From: Clostridiales bacterium Firm_13
GTDB lineage: Bacteria; Bacillota; Clostridia; Saccharofermentanales; Saccharofermentanaceae
DNA: 46,521 nt
Direction of reading: 5' to 3'
Assembly: GCA_001603035.1 (NCBI GenBank)
Contig: LVAS01000006.1
Span: 1 to 46,521, forward strand
Below are positions 1 through 9,504 of the stretch, piece after piece. Made by a program: the position numbers and the translations under genes. The notes under the pieces are model-generated. The model ran no database searches, was not told the DNA's origin, and saw only the letters and a list, made by a program, of their open reading frames with translations. Numbering within the stretch: the first letter of the stretch is position 1; each line of letters starts with the position of its first letter.

Positions 1-1059
1 GAGATTGATGAGGCGGAGGCGAAAAAGCTTCTCGACACGGCCTATCTGGCGGGCGTAAATTACTTCGACACCGCCTGGGTGTATCACAACGGAAAGAGCG
101 AGGACTTCACCGGGCGTGCGCTGGATGCATATCCGCGCGACACGTATCGAATCGCGACCAAGCTTCCTTGCTGGGAAGTGCAAACGCTAGAGGATGCGAA
201 GCGGATTTTTGAGCAACAACTTGTGAACCTTCGGAAGGACTATATTGACTTCTACTTACTACACTCGCTCGACATTACCTCGTGGCGACATATGTGCGAC
301 CTCGGCGTGATTTCTTACTGCGAATCCTTACAGCGAGAGGGGAAGATTCGGTATTTCGGATTTTCCTTTCACGACGAGTATGCTTCTTTCGAAGAGATCG
401 CGCGCTCGCGACACTGGGACTTTCTGCAGATTCAATTGAATTATACGGATACGGAGGAGCAGGCAGGAATCCGCGGCTATCGGCTCGCGGAAGAACTCGG
501 TATTCCGGTGATTGTCATGGAACCGGTAAAGGGCGGTAACCTCGCGTCCTATCCCGCGGATATCGACAGCATTCTGAAAGAGATCCGGCCGGAACTCTCG
601 ACCGCGTCCTGGGCGCTTCGATGGGTTGCCGAACTCCCGAATGTGCTGACCGTTCTGAGCGGAATGAGCACGATGGAACAAGTCCGTGACAATCTCTCCA
701 CGATGACCGATTGTGAACCGTTGCGTAAAGAAGAGAAGGAAGGCCTCGCTCGCGTCGTCGTGGAGCTCGGGCAACGTGTGAATAACGGATGTACCGGGTG
801 TCGCTATTGTATGCCGTGCCCGTTCGGCGTGGATATCCCCGCCAACTTCCATATCTGGAACTTGTTCGGGATCTTCCGGAACCCGGGAAACGTCCGTTGG
901 GACTGGGGGATTCAGATCAAGGAGTCGGAGAAGGCGAGAAATTGTATCGAATGCGGCAAGTGCGAAGAGCTCTGTCCGCAGAATCTCTCGATTCGAGAGG
1001 ATCTGAAGAAGGTTCAGCGTGAGCTCGACGAAGTTCTCGCCGGGACAAACGCCCAATAG
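1..1059 (+). CDS. Aldo/keto reductase with C-terminal [4Fe-4S] domain, 5' end cut off
   Basis: The reading frame is open from base 1, so the N-terminus lies outside the window. The visible 352 residues begin inside the AKR barrel, at the Asp of NYFDTAWVY and the Tyr of VYHNG. The catalytic Lys is probably in IATKLP and the His in YLLHSLD. The C-terminus carries two cysteine clusters: CTGCRYCMPCP from about residue 264 and CIECGKCEELCP from about residue 315. These are the ferredoxin-like motifs of the 'predicted oxidoreductase of the aldo/keto reductase family' seen in anaerobes. It is a cytosolic NAD(P)H-linked carbonyl reductase with an added electron-transfer site; the substrate is unknown. 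A strong hairpin at 1101-1132 lies just after the stop. Confidence 0.9.
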   Translation, partial: EIDEAEAKKLLDTAYLAGVNYFDTAWVYHNGKSEDFTGRALDAYPRDTYRIATKLPCWEVQTLEDAKRIFEQQLVNLRKDYIDFYLLHSLDITSWRHMCDLGVISYCESLQREGKIRYFGFSFHDEYASFEEIARSRHWDFLQIQLNYTDTEEQAGIRGYRLAEELGIPVIVMEPVKGGNLASYPADIDSILKEIRPELSTASWALRWVAELPNVLTVLSGMSTMEQVRDNLSTMTDCEPLRKEEKEGLARVVVELGQRVNNGCTGCRYCMPCPFGVDIPANFHIWNLFGIFRNPGNVRWDWGIQIKESEKARNCIECGKCEELCPQNLSIREDLKKVQRELDEVLAGTNAQ

Positions 1060-1100
1060 CTCCTTCCGTCAACGGATTGAAAGAAAGCCAAAGGATACAA

Positions 1101-1132
1101 ACGGCCGCTCCAGAAAACCTCGGGAGCGGCCG
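1101..1132. terminator. Bidirectional hairpin terminator
   Basis: An 11-bp perfect inverted repeat (acggccgctcc / ggagcggccgt) with a 10-base loop sits between the convergent ends of the reductase gene and the zinc-ribbon gene. Flanking T-runs are short on both sides, so the hairpin is clear but the termination strength is inferred. Confidence 0.65.
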
Positions 1133-1160
1133 TAAATCTTATCCGAGAGAGAGAAACAAA

Positions 1161-1997
1161 TCAGCGCCGATTGGTCGCGGGCACATCGGCGAGGACAAAT
1201 TTGCTGCGCTTTAGATAAATGAGCTGGATTCCTGTGCATACCGCAAGGACGCCGACCGCCATCAGAATCAGTTGCAGAAGATCGACGTTCGGAATCGAGA
1301 AGCTTCCCATCAGAACCAAGAGGGAGAATACCATCAGGATCATATTGAGCCGTTTCTTCGTCTCCGGGGCGAATGTGATGCGCTTGCCGCAATGTTCACA
1401 CGTGAATTCGAAGGTTCCGGGCATGTAATTGCGAAAATTAACCGCGGGAGAGTGCTCGCATGGGATCTCCGGTTCGGCGGGGATCGGCTCAATCTCTTCC
1501 TCCACCGAATTCTCGGATGTGGCCGCTGTCGGATTCTCTTCTCTGTCCTTTGCGGCGTACGCCTGATAGAGCGCGATGATTTCCCGCTGCTCGTCGGTCA
1601 GATTCGGGTTCTGAAGCGACGCGACGGACGAATCCGCCTCGTCGGGTACCCCGTCGAGAGAGTTCGGATCGGCGATCGGTTCGGCCGGTTCTTCGACGAT
1701 ATTCTCCACGAACGGACCGAAGCGGATCAGAAGAAATTGCAGAAGAAGATAAATCAGAAGGACTCCGACCATGACGGCCAGATAGATAAGAAAGCCGTTG
1801 ACGCCGCTGTCCTTTCCTGTGCCGCGAAATGCCGCGAAAAGGATGCCGATAATAAAGAGTGCATTCATCGCCTGCATGATTGTGCGCAGCGTAGGCGACA
1901 TCTTGAGATCGGCGCCGCACTCCCGGCAAGTGTACTTGGGTGTACGGGAGAAAAGTTGTTTGATATGAAACGTAGGGTGATGCCTGCAGGGTGTCAT
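1161..1997 (-). CDS. Zinc-ribbon membrane protein, two Cys-pair motifs
   Basis: A 278-residue protein with the start supported by AAGGAG eight bases upstream. Near the N-terminus, HHPTF followed by YTCRECGADL looks like a treble-clef or rubredoxin-type zinc ribbon. A repeat of the same module occurs near residue 195-215 (CEHS then FTCEHCGKRI). Each module is followed by a pair of hydrophobic segments (about 40-60 and 70-92; about 225-240 and 245-265), so the protein is an internal duplication of zinc ribbon plus two membrane helices. An acidic, proline-rich linker (VEEPAEPI and EEEIEPIPAEPE) joins the halves. No catalytic motif was recognised; a scaffold or sensor at the membrane is possible. 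It is one of four genes in the window with zinc-ribbon modules. Confidence 0.75.
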   Translation of the reverse strand: MTPCRHHPTFHIKQLFSRTPKYTCRECGADLKMSPTLRTIMQAMNALFIIGILFAAFRGTGKDSGVNGFLIYLAVMVGVLLIYLLLQFLLIRFGPFVENIVEEPAEPIADPNSLDGVPDEADSSVASLQNPNLTDEQREIIALYQAYAAKDREENPTAATSENSVEEEIEPIPAEPEIPCEHSPAVNFRNYMPGTFEFTCEHCGKRITFAPETKKRLNMILMVFSLLVLMGSFSIPNVDLLQLILMAVGVLAVCTGIQLIYLKRSKFVLADVPATNRR

Positions 1998-2034
1998 GGG
2001 GGTTCTCCTTCATTCTTTTCGGACGGATGATCTG

Positions 2035-2040
2035 ATTATA
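2035..2040 (-). promoter_or_regulatory. Possible -10 element of the zinc-ribbon gene
   Basis: A perfect TATAAT on the minus strand about 38 bases before the start codon at 1997. No good -35 hexamer is visible at the right distance, so this is tentative. Confidence 0.3.
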
Positions 2041-2067
2041 CACTGTTTTTCGTGTATTTTGCGGTGA

Positions 2068-3222
2068 TTATGTGGCTATATCGACCCATACGGAGCCGTT
2101 CGCCTGACTTTCGAGACACGCCTCGACAAAGGAAAGACCCGCGACGCCGTCGGCCGCGGTAGGAAAGTTGGGCGTTGTCGGAATGGGGTTGCCGGATTTG
2201 ACGTCGCGCAGCGTTTCCGTATAGGCGACGTAGAGATTCGCCATCGCTTCGAGCCAACCCTCCGCGTGACCGGCGGGCGTCCGCTGGAATCGAGCGGCTG
2301 CCGGAGAGATTCGGTCGCCGCCTCTTCGAAGAATTTCTGTGCGGCCGGTGTCCGTATTCAGAATGAGCTCTTCCGAATTTTCCTGCGACCAGAAAAGAGA
2401 ACCCTTGTCTCCGAATACGCGGAGGCGAAGGCCGTTGATCTGGCCGAACGCGACTTGCGAGCACCAATACATACCCGAAGCGCCGTTCGTATATTCCAAA
2501 AGAACCATATCGTTATCGTCCAACACGCGGCCGGGTACAAGAACATCCATTTTCGCAAGTAGACGCCGAATCTCGAGTTGCGTCACGTAAGAGACGAGAT
2601 TTTCGATATGCGTGCCGATATCCCCCAGCGCGTTGACGCGACCCGACTGCGCGGGATCGCGTCGCCAGAGCCCCTGCTTCCCTCCGTCCTGATCGGGAGA
2701 GGCAAGCCAGCTTTGCGGGTATTCGGCGGCGACCATCCGGATTCGCCCGATGCGTCCGGCTGCGATAAGTTCCCGGGCCTCCCGTACCGTCACGTTGCCG
2801 GTATAGGTGTACGTAACCATAAAAAGGAGGTTCTTCTCCTTTGAAAGAGCCATGAGTCGAACGCATTCCTCTTTTGTCAAAGCGAGCGGTTTATCGCAGA
2901 CGACATGAATTCCGGCGAGAAGAAACGCTTCGCAAATCGGAAAATGCAAGTGGTTCGGCGTGACGACGACGACAAAATCAATCCCGTCGGAACGCCTGCT
3001 TTCAGCCGCGGCCATTTCCGCATAGTCCGCATACGTTCGATCGTCGCCAATGTGCAGTTCTGCCGACGCGACTTTGTTCTTGGCGGGATCGGAGGAAAAG
3101 CAACCCGCGACAAGAGTCGCACTGTCATCCAGGCGGATCGCGTGACGATGAACCGGTCCGACAAAAGCACCCGGACCTCCGCCCACCATTCCGTATTTCA
3201 ATTGCGTGTTCATAGTCGACAT
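2068..3222 (-). CDS. Gfo/Idh/MocA family oxidoreductase
   Basis: A 384-residue sugar or inositol dehydrogenase-like enzyme of the cytosol. The N-terminal Rossmann fold has the nucleotide-binding GGGPG at residues 14-18 and a CDKPLAL motif near 110-115, the family's E/D-K-P signature whose Lys lies in the active site. The C-terminal half is the usual GFO/IDH/MocA alpha/beta domain. A longer frame opens with TTG at 3240, but ATG at 3222 has AGGAGG at ideal distance and is preferred. A strong terminator-like hairpin separates it from oppA upstream, so it probably has separate transcription or depends on read-through. The substrate cannot be read from the sequence. Confidence 0.88.
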   Translation of the reverse strand: MSTMNTQLKYGMVGGGPGAFVGPVHRHAIRLDDSATLVAGCFSSDPAKNKVASAELHIGDDRTYADYAEMAAAESRRSDGIDFVVVVTPNHLHFPICEAFLLAGIHVVCDKPLALTKEECVRLMALSKEKNLLFMVTYTYTGNVTVREARELIAAGRIGRIRMVAAEYPQSWLASPDQDGGKQGLWRRDPAQSGRVNALGDIGTHIENLVSYVTQLEIRRLLAKMDVLVPGRVLDDNDMVLLEYTNGASGMYWCSQVAFGQINGLRLRVFGDKGSLFWSQENSEELILNTDTGRTEILRRGGDRISPAAARFQRTPAGHAEGWLEAMANLYVAYTETLRDVKSGNPIPTTPNFPTAADGVAGLSFVEACLESQANGSVWVDIAT

Positions 3223-3246
3223 GACGGACCTCCTCTTCAAGATAGA

Positions 3247-3297
3247 AGAGGGGCTGCCGCCCGTAACGCTTTGCGTTTCCCGAGCAACAGCCCCTCT
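3247..3297 (-). terminator. Hairpin terminator after oppA
   Basis: A 10-bp perfect inverted repeat (agaggggctg / cagcccctct) with a 31-base loop lies between the oppA stop and the oxidoreductase start. On the minus strand it is followed by a T-rich stretch (tctatctt). Confidence 0.6.
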
Positions 3298-3322
3298 GTT
3301 GTCAGATCCTGAAAATATTTAA

Positions 3323-4981
3323 TTATTCTGTGATCTTCGCGTACATGAAGTACTTGTATCCGAGAGGAGAAGACCAGACGCCTTCGACCTTCGGGTTCTG
3401 GAGATAGATGTCAACATAGTAGTAGATCGGGCAGAGCATCCAGTCGTCGAAGATCAGATCTTCCGCCTGGTGCATCAGCTTCATACGCTCTGCGGGATCC
3501 GAGCTGGCCTTCACCTGCGAGATGAGGTCGTCGTACTTCGCGTTGCTCCACTGTGCGTCGTTGTTGCCGCTTCCGGTGATCCACATATCGAGGAACGTGA
3601 TCGGATCGTTGTAGTCGGCAAGCCAACCGTTTCTTGCGATCTCGTAGTCACCGTTCTTACGGGAGTTGAGGAAGGTGGACCATTCCTGAGAAACAAGGTC
3701 GACCTTAACGCCGATCTCGGCCCACATGCTCTGAAGCGCTTCACCGATCTGCTGGTGTCCCGTTCCTTCGTTGTAGAGATATTCCAGTGTCGGGAGACCT
3801 TCGCCGTTCGGATAACCCGCCTCGGCGAGAAGATCTTTGGCCTTCTGGAGATTGGCGGCATAGCCCGAAGCGGTGGGATCGAAGTAATCGCCTCCGACAT
3901 CACGGAACTCTTTGCCGGCTTCCGCGTCTGTCATTCCGATCGGCACAAATGCGCCGGCCGGGACCTGACCCGCCTGACCGATCTGCACCGCGATATAATC
4001 GCGATCGACGGCGAGGGTCAGAGCTTCGCGGACAAGTTTGTTATCAAGAGGAGCCTTTGTGACGTTAAAGCTGACATAGTAGGTGCCGAGCTGACCCTGC
4101 TTATGGAAGTCAGCCTTATCCTGCCACGTCGAGATCTCGTCGTTCGGCATCGAATCGGCAAAGAGAATATCGCCGTTCATGTAAGCGTTCAGGATCGATG
4201 CGTCGTCGGCCATCAGAACGAACTTAATCGTATCCGGTCCGAGTGCGGCATAATTCCAGTAATTCTCGTTCTTGGTGTATGTGATATAGGAACCGGGAAC
4301 CCAATCGGTCATCTTGTAAGGACCGTTGCCGATATAGGTGTCAACCTTGGTTGCCCAGGACTCGGGATCCGCCTCGACGATGTCCTGACGGACAGGGGAG
4401 AAGGTCGGGAACGCGGTGAGCTCAAGGAAGTAAGGCGTCTTGGAATTCAACGTAACGACAAGAGTCTTGTCGTCTTTGGCTGTAACGTCGAGCTTGCCCT
4501 CGTCGAAGCCCTTGATGGCCTCGAACATGTAGGCATAGTCAGCCGCCGTATCCGGAGAAATCGCGCGGTTCCAGGAATAGACGAAGTCGTTCGCCGTAAG
4601 AGGCTGACCGTCGCTCCACTTGAGACCGTCGCGGAGGTGGAATGTATAGGTCAGGCCGTCGTCGCTGATATCGACGGACTCAGCCTGTCCGGGGATCGGA
4701 GTACCCTTGTCGTCAAGAGTATAAAGACCCTCGAAGGCGTGGATGATCAGAGTTGCGCCGTCAACCGCGGAGTTGAGAGCCGGGTCAATTGTATCCGGAT
4801 CCGGACCGACGTTGACGACAAGATTCTGTTCGGCGGCGGGAGCCGCGGTGGCATCCGTGCCGTCGGCTGCGGTTGTCGTGCCTTCGGCGGTTGTGCTGTC
4901 CGGCTTCGTCGACGTGCCGCACGCAGCCGCAAAAACCGAAGTCAACATCACAAGGGAAAGAAGCAGTGCTATTTTCTTCAT
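3323..4981 (-). CDS. oppA: Oligopeptide ABC transporter substrate-binding lipoprotein
   Basis: A 552-residue SBP_bac_5 family lipoprotein. The signal peptide MKKIALLLSL... ends in lipobox FAAAC with Cys21 as the lipidated residue, followed by a Ser/Thr/Ala-rich tether. The mature domain shows family hallmarks such as the DGLTYTFHLRDGLKWSDG region and a late YNDPITFLDMW segment. It captures oligopeptides at the outer face of the membrane and delivers them to OppBC. The open frame extends 25 codons upstream, but ATG at 4981 has AAGGAGG seven to eight bases upstream and begins the signal peptide. It is transcribed after oppF but has its own promoter and a terminator, which fits the usual need for excess binding protein over permease. 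Confidence 0.93.
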   Translation of the reverse strand: MKKIALLLSLVMLTSVFAAACGTSTKPDSTTAEGTTTAADGTDATAAPAAEQNLVVNVGPDPDTIDPALNSAVDGATLIIHAFEGLYTLDDKGTPIPGQAESVDISDDGLTYTFHLRDGLKWSDGQPLTANDFVYSWNRAISPDTAADYAYMFEAIKGFDEGKLDVTAKDDKTLVVTLNSKTPYFLELTAFPTFSPVRQDIVEADPESWATKVDTYIGNGPYKMTDWVPGSYITYTKNENYWNYAALGPDTIKFVLMADDASILNAYMNGDILFADSMPNDEISTWQDKADFHKQGQLGTYYVSFNVTKAPLDNKLVREALTLAVDRDYIAVQIGQAGQVPAGAFVPIGMTDAEAGKEFRDVGGDYFDPTASGYAANLQKAKDLLAEAGYPNGEGLPTLEYLYNEGTGHQQIGEALQSMWAEIGVKVDLVSQEWSTFLNSRKNGDYEIARNGWLADYNDPITFLDMWITGSGNNDAQWSNAKYDDLISQVKASSDPAERMKLMHQAEDLIFDDWMLCPIYYYVDIYLQNPKVEGVWSSPLGYKYFMYAKITE

Positions 4982-5033
4982 GAATAATTTCCTCCTTTTT
5001 GGAAAATGGTTGCATTTTGGTGCAATCAAAACA

Positions 5034-5063
5034 ATTATAAGGCAAAAATGAGGCAATTTACAA
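5034..5063 (-). promoter_or_regulatory. Promoter of oppA
   Basis: On the minus strand, TTGTAA (5063-5058), an 18-base spacer and TATAAT (5039-5034), about 53 bases before the oppA start. It lies in a very AT-rich stretch. Confidence 0.6.
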
Positions 5064-5131
5064 CATAAAATTAATTATGAACGCGATATGGAGCGAAATT
5101 GCCACAAAATCTGCCCGAATTTTGACAAGAT

Positions 5132-6109
5132 TCACGGATTAGCGGGAACTTTGTCAAGATTGTGGCACGCGCAGAAATGCCCCGGTCCGATCTCTTTCAG
5201 TTCCGGTTCTTCGGCCGCGCAACGCTCGGTCGCGTACGGACAGCGCGTCCTGAAATTACATCCCGAAGGCGGATTGAGAGGACTCGGAACATCGCCCTGC
5301 AGAATGATTCTGTGACGATTTCGGTTCTCTTTGGGATCCGGCACCGGAATCGAAGAAACAAGGGAACGCGTGTAGGGATGCGTATTGTGAAACGTAAGCT
5401 CATAGCTTTCCGCGAGTTCGACGATCTTCCCGAGATACATGACGCCGATCCGGTCACTGATATGTTTGACGACGGAGAGGTCATGCGCGATGAAAAGATA
5501 AGTCAGGCCGAGGTCGTCCTGCAGATGTTCGAACATGTTGATGACCTGCGCCTGGATCGACACGTCGAGCGCGGAGATCGGCTCGTCGCAGACGATGAAT
5601 TCCGGATCTACCGCGAGCGCGCGGGCGATTCCGACGCGCTGCCTCTGTCCGCCGGAAAATTCATGCGGATACCGGTTGGCGTGTTCGCTGTTCAGTCCCA
5701 CATGTTCGAGCATGGCGATGATTTTTTCGCGACGCTCCTTCTTCGAGGCGGCGAGGTGATGGATATCGATCGGTTCGCCGACGATATCTCCGACGGTCAT
5801 TCGGGGGTCAAGGGAAGCGTAGGGATCCTGAAAAACGATCTGCATCTTTCTTCTGTACGGCTTCATCGGCGCGTGCGTAATGTCGACGCCGTCATAGATG
5901 ATCCGACCTTCCGTCGGTTCGTAAAGACGAAGGAGCGTTCTTCCCGTCGTGGTCTTTCCGCATCCGGATTCTCCGACAAGTCCCAGCGTCTCGCCCTTTG
6001 CGATAGAAAAGGAGACATCGTCAACCGCCTTGACGTAGAGGGGATTCAGAGGATTCCCTCCCACCCGGAAATACTGTTTCATATGGACGGCTTCAATCAA
6101 ATTAGCCAC
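5132..6109 (-). CDS. oppF: Oligopeptide ABC transporter ATP-binding protein OppF
   Basis: A 325-residue ATPase energising peptide import with OppD. Walker [10 protein letters not shown] is at residues 46-54, the ABC signature FSGGQ at 151-155 and Walker B IVCDEP at 172-177. The C-terminal oligo_HPY-type tail contains the [14 protein letters not shown] cysteine cluster typical of OppD/OppF, which can bind an Fe-S cluster in some members. It starts at GTG, overlapping the oppD stop (translational coupling), with GGAGG upstream. A 7-base inverted repeat (5122-5128 / 5151-5157) spans its last codons and stop and could be a weak attenuator before oppA. Confidence 0.93.
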   Translation of the reverse strand: MANLIEAVHMKQYFRVGGNPLNPLYVKAVDDVSFSIAKGETLGLVGESGCGKTTTGRTLLRLYEPTEGRIIYDGVDITHAPMKPYRRKMQIVFQDPYASLDPRMTVGDIVGEPIDIHHLAASKKERREKIIAMLEHVGLNSEHANRYPHEFSGGQRQRVGIARALAVDPEFIVCDEPISALDVSIQAQVINMFEHLQDDLGLTYLFIAHDLSVVKHISDRIGVMYLGKIVELAESYELTFHNTHPYTRSLVSSIPVPDPKENRNRHRIILQGDVPSPLNPPSGCNFRTRCPYATERCAAEEPELKEIGPGHFCACHNLDKVPANP

Positions 6110-7112
6110 GATTCTCTTCCTCCTCTCCCTTTGTCAGCTCCTTCTTCTGAAGAAGCCAGCATGCGCTGTAGTGCGTGTCTGAGAGATGGGTATATTCGGG
6201 CATTTGCGAGAGGCAGATCTTCATGCAACTCGAACAACGGGAGGCAAAAGGACATCCGGCCGGCGGATTCAACATGTCGACCGGCGTGCCGTCGATCGGC
6301 ACAAGTTTTTCGTGCTGCTTTTCGGTGAGCTTCGGAATGCTCCGAAGAAGACCCTTCGTATACTCATGCGCGGTCTCGTAGAAAATCTCATCGACCGTGC
6401 CGTATTCGACAATCTTTCCGGCATACATTACCGCGATCTTTTCACAGATCGTAGAGACAATGCCGAGATCGTGCGTGATCATAATGATCGACATGCCGAT
6501 CTTGTTCTTGAGCTCAATCATCAGCTCCAAGATTTGTGCCTGTATCGTCACGTCAAGCGCCGTCGTCGGCTCGTCGGCGATCAGTAACTTGGGCTCGCAG
6601 GCGAGAGCGATGGCGATCATAATGCGTTGGCGCATACCGCCCGAAAACTCATGCGGATACTGCTTGAGCCGCTTCTCCGGCTCGCTGATCCCGACGAGGC
6701 GCAGAAGTTCGATCGCGCGCGCCTTTTGCTCTTTTCGGTTGAGGTGTGTATGGAGGCGAAGAACCTCGACGATCTGATTGCCGATGGTATAGACGGGATT
6801 GAGAGAGGTCATCGGATCCTGAAAAATGATACTGACCTCGTTGCCGCGAATCTTGCGGAGCTCTCTTTCGGACATTTGATCGATCCGGTGACCGTTAAAA
6901 TGGATTTCGCCGCCAATCAGACGCCCGGGCTCCGCATTCAAACCCATAATGGAATACGCCGTCACGGACTTGCCGCTTCCGGATTCGCCTACGATTCCCA
7001 GTACGTCGCCCTCGTTCATGGAGAAGGATACGTCGTTAATCGCTTTGACCTCGCCTGCCGGCGTAAAAAAGGACAGGCGTTCGTTTCGGATATCGAGAAG
7101 AACCTTACTCAT
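6102..7112 (-). CDS. oppD: Oligopeptide ABC transporter ATP-binding protein OppD
   Basis: A 336-residue ATPase partner of OppF. Walker A GESGSGKS is at residues 42-49, the signature FSGGM at 156-160 and Walker B LLIADEP at 176-182. The C-terminus has the OppD/DppD tail with [15 protein letters not shown] and several cysteines. It lies 11 bases after oppC and overlaps oppF, as expected for a single oppBCDF transcript. Confidence 0.93.
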   Translation of the reverse strand: MSKVLLDIRNERLSFFTPAGEVKAINDVSFSMNEGDVLGIVGESGSGKSVTAYSIMGLNAEPGRLIGGEIHFNGHRIDQMSERELRKIRGNEVSIIFQDPMTSLNPVYTIGNQIVEVLRLHTHLNRKEQKARAIELLRLVGISEPEKRLKQYPHEFSGGMRQRIMIAIALACEPKLLIADEPTTALDVTIQAQILELMIELKNKIGMSIIMITHDLGIVSTICEKIAVMYAGKIVEYGTVDEIFYETAHEYTKGLLRSIPKLTEKQHEKLVPIDGTPVDMLNPPAGCPFASRCSSCMKICLSQMPEYTHLSDTHYSACWLLQKKELTKGEEEENRG

Positions 7113-7123
7113 ACGCTAGCGCC

Positions 7124-8176
7124 TCACTTTCTCAGCTTCGGATCGAAGGCGTCGCGAAGGCCGTCTCCGAACAGATTAAATGCAAGGATGATCAACGCGA
7201 TCATCAGTGCGGGTGCCAAAAGACGGTGAGGATACGTATAGAGCCCGGCTAAGCCGTCGGACGCCAAAGACCCGAGGCTTGACATCGGCGCCGCGACGCC
7301 GAGACCGATAAAGCTCAGGAAAGTCTCCGTAAAGATAGCGGAAGGAATCTGGAGTGTGGTCGTGACAATGATGATGCCGATGCTGTTCTTGATCAGGTGC
7401 TTGGAGATAATGCGGCCGGAACTCGCGCCGAGTGCGCGCGCCGCCGTTACATATTCCTGCTCTTTCAAAGAGAGAATCTGACCGCGAACGATACGGGACA
7501 TGCCGACCCAGTAGAGAAGCGAGAACACAATGAAGATGCTGATCAATCCGACGCCGATGGTGCCGATCCATTCAAATGCTTTGACGGAATCCGCCAATTC
7601 TTTCAGCGGGACGCGCAGGATAGCGTAGAGGAGGATGATGATGACGAGGTCGGGGACCGTATAGATCATATCGACGATTCGCATGATGATCTGATCGACA
7701 AGACCGCCGAAATAACCGGATACCGCGCCGATAATCGTTCCGATAATCATAATAATCGCGCTCGCGACAAGACCGACCGTTATGGAAATTCGACTGCCGA
7801 TCATGATGCGAACCGCGAGATCACGCCCGAGGTTGTCGGTTCCGATGAGGTGAGGCATCACGAATTCACCGGCGTCGATCCTGGCTTGCTCGGCTTTGGA
7901 GTAGGCCATCGGAGCGAGGTTGCCAGCGGATTTGTCCTGCGTTTTGTAATCGTAGGGATAAAATGTCGGTACGATGAAGGCGATAAAAAGGATAATTACA
8001 ATTGCGATGAGAGAAACCATGGCGACCGAGTTCTTTCTCAGGCGGCGCAGACCGTCCTGCCAGAATCCGATGCTCGGCCGCATGACGTTGAGGCTTTCTC
8101 TTTCTTCCAGAGTCGCAGGCTCGAAAAGGGAAAGGTCAGGCTGAAGACTTAAGGGATTTTTTTTGATCTTTTCCAT
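7124..8176 (-). CDS. oppC: Oligopeptide ABC transporter permease OppC
   Basis: A 350-residue inner-membrane permease. It has an N-terminal cytoplasmic tail of about 45 residues, a first membrane segment near 52-72, an extracellular loop ending in HLIGTDNLGRD (the OppC/DppC hallmark), and a BPD_transp_1 core whose EAA loop reads EYVTAARALGASSGRI. It forms the translocation pore with OppB. AAGGAGG precedes its ATG, and it lies 17 bases after oppB. Confidence 0.93.
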   Translation of the reverse strand: MEKIKKNPLSLQPDLSLFEPATLEERESLNVMRPSIGFWQDGLRRLRKNSVAMVSLIAIVIILFIAFIVPTFYPYDYKTQDKSAGNLAPMAYSKAEQARIDAGEFVMPHLIGTDNLGRDLAVRIMIGSRISITVGLVASAIIMIIGTIIGAVSGYFGGLVDQIIMRIVDMIYTVPDLVIIILLYAILRVPLKELADSVKAFEWIGTIGVGLISIFIVFSLLYWVGMSRIVRGQILSLKEQEYVTAARALGASSGRIISKHLIKNSIGIIIVTTTLQIPSAIFTETFLSFIGLGVAAPMSSLGSLASDGLAGLYTYPHRLLAPALMIALIILAFNLFGDGLRDAFDPKLRK

Positions 8177-8193
8177 GCTTCCGCGACCTCCTT

Positions 8194-9111
8194 TCAGTTC
8201 AATTTGATACGGGGATCCACAATCTTATAAACGATGTCGACGATGAAATTCATCAGAATAACAAACGCGGCAAGAAAGATTGTCGTACCCATCACGAGAG
8301 GATAGTCGCGATTCATAATGGACTTAATGAATTCCTTTCCCAGACCGGGAATGGTAAAGATTTGCTCGACGACGAAACTGCCGGTCAGCGTATAGGCGAT
8401 CAACGGTCCTAAGTACGTAATAACGGGGAGGACGGCGTTGCGAAGCGCATGCTTAAAGAGAATTCGAAACTGGGATACGCCTTTGGCTCTGGCCGTGCGC
8501 ATATAATCTTGCCCGAGCACGTCGAGCATACTCGAACGCATAAGGCGGGAAATATATGCCATCGGATAAACCGCAAGGGAGAGAACGGGAAGAACGTAGT
8601 TTATGGGCGCTTCAAGCCCGTAAGAAGGAAAGATCTTCATATAAACGCTGAATAATACAATCAACACGGTCGCCATAACAAACGAAGGAAAGGCGATGCC
8701 GGTTGTAGAGAGAACATTGAAGAAGCGATCCCAGAACTTGCCGCGATGAAGCGCTGCGTAGGAGCCGATCGGAATGCCGACGAGAACGGCGACGATGATG
8801 GAGAGGCCGCCTACCTGTGCGGAGACCGGGAACTTGGTAGAAATAATATCATTAACGGTTCGGCCGCGCTGTTTGAGAGACATTCCGAAGTCGCCCTCAA
8901 ATAACTTGACCACGTAATTCTTAAATTGAATATAGACGGGTTGGTCCAAGCCGTACTTGGCATTCAAGGCGTCAAGCGTTGCTTGCGTCGGCGCCTTCTC
9001 CGACAAAAACGGTCCTCCGGGAATCAGGTACATCAGGAAAAAGGTCATCGTGATCACGATTGCCAGGGTTAAGACGGCGAACCCCAGACGTTTTAAGATA
9101 AATTTGCTCAC
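8194..9111 (-). CDS. oppB: Oligopeptide ABC transporter permease OppB
   Basis: A 305-residue permease with about six membrane helices. The N-terminal LIPGGPF motif after the first helix and the EAA-loop sequence DYMRTARAKGVSQFRI are diagnostic of OppB/DppB. It starts at GTG with AAGGAG nine bases upstream and heads the oppBCDF transcript. Confidence 0.93.
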   Translation of the reverse strand: MSKFILKRLGFAVLTLAIVITMTFFLMYLIPGGPFLSEKAPTQATLDALNAKYGLDQPVYIQFKNYVVKLFEGDFGMSLKQRGRTVNDIISTKFPVSAQVGGLSIIVAVLVGIPIGSYAALHRGKFWDRFFNVLSTTGIAFPSFVMATVLIVLFSVYMKIFPSYGLEAPINYVLPVLSLAVYPMAYISRLMRSSMLDVLGQDYMRTARAKGVSQFRILFKHALRNAVLPVITYLGPLIAYTLTGSFVVEQIFTIPGLGKEFIKSIMNRDYPLVMGTTIFLAAFVILMNFIVDIVYKIVDPRIKLN

Positions 9112-9504
9112 ATTCTGCCACTCCTTATTTCAGCCGGCCGGAAGACAGAAAAAAGGGCAATCTACCGCACCCTCAACGCTGTCATTCCCCGAAACCGAGA
9201 ATCTTGATCCAATGCGCAATTATCGATATTCTTGTCACGGACTTGGGAGATCAATGACAAAAAGGGCGACAAATCACAGCGCGCACGGGTCTCACGTTAC
9301 AAAATTATTAACACAGACCCCGTCACAATTCAAGTTTTTTGCGAAAATGGCATTTTTTGGGTTGGTTTTCTTTCAAATTATTGTGTTAATGTCCATATCT
9401 TGCATGGAAAGACTCATCGCATGCATAGGAATCGATCGGGCTTGGCGCGATCACACGGATTGTATCCCCCCCAAAAGTGACGGTGTTCATGACCGAATCG
9501 AAAT
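9112..9504. other. Intergenic region without a gene, upstream of opp
   Basis: About 390 bases separate oppB (leftward) from the end of the first diguanylate cyclase. Short open frames here have no ribosome binding site and look random. The AT-rich middle (about 9295-9395) contains the candidate opp promoter. No convincing riboswitch or T-box was seen. Confidence 0.6.
9305..9333 (-). promoter_or_regulatory. Candidate promoter of oppBCDF
   Basis: On the minus strand, TTGAAT (9333-9328), a 17-base spacer and TAATAA (9310-9305). This would give a leader of about 190 bases before the oppB GTG. Confidence 0.35.

Noticed and set aside
3470-4987. A 505-residue open frame opposite oppA
   Set aside because: It mirrors the oppA codons, has no domain match and no start site.
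8194-9111. Dipeptide or nickel (Dpp/Nik) transporter instead of Opp
   Set aside because: Permease motifs do not separate these, but the ~550-residue binding protein and the OppD/OppF pair favour Opp. Substrate range remains open.
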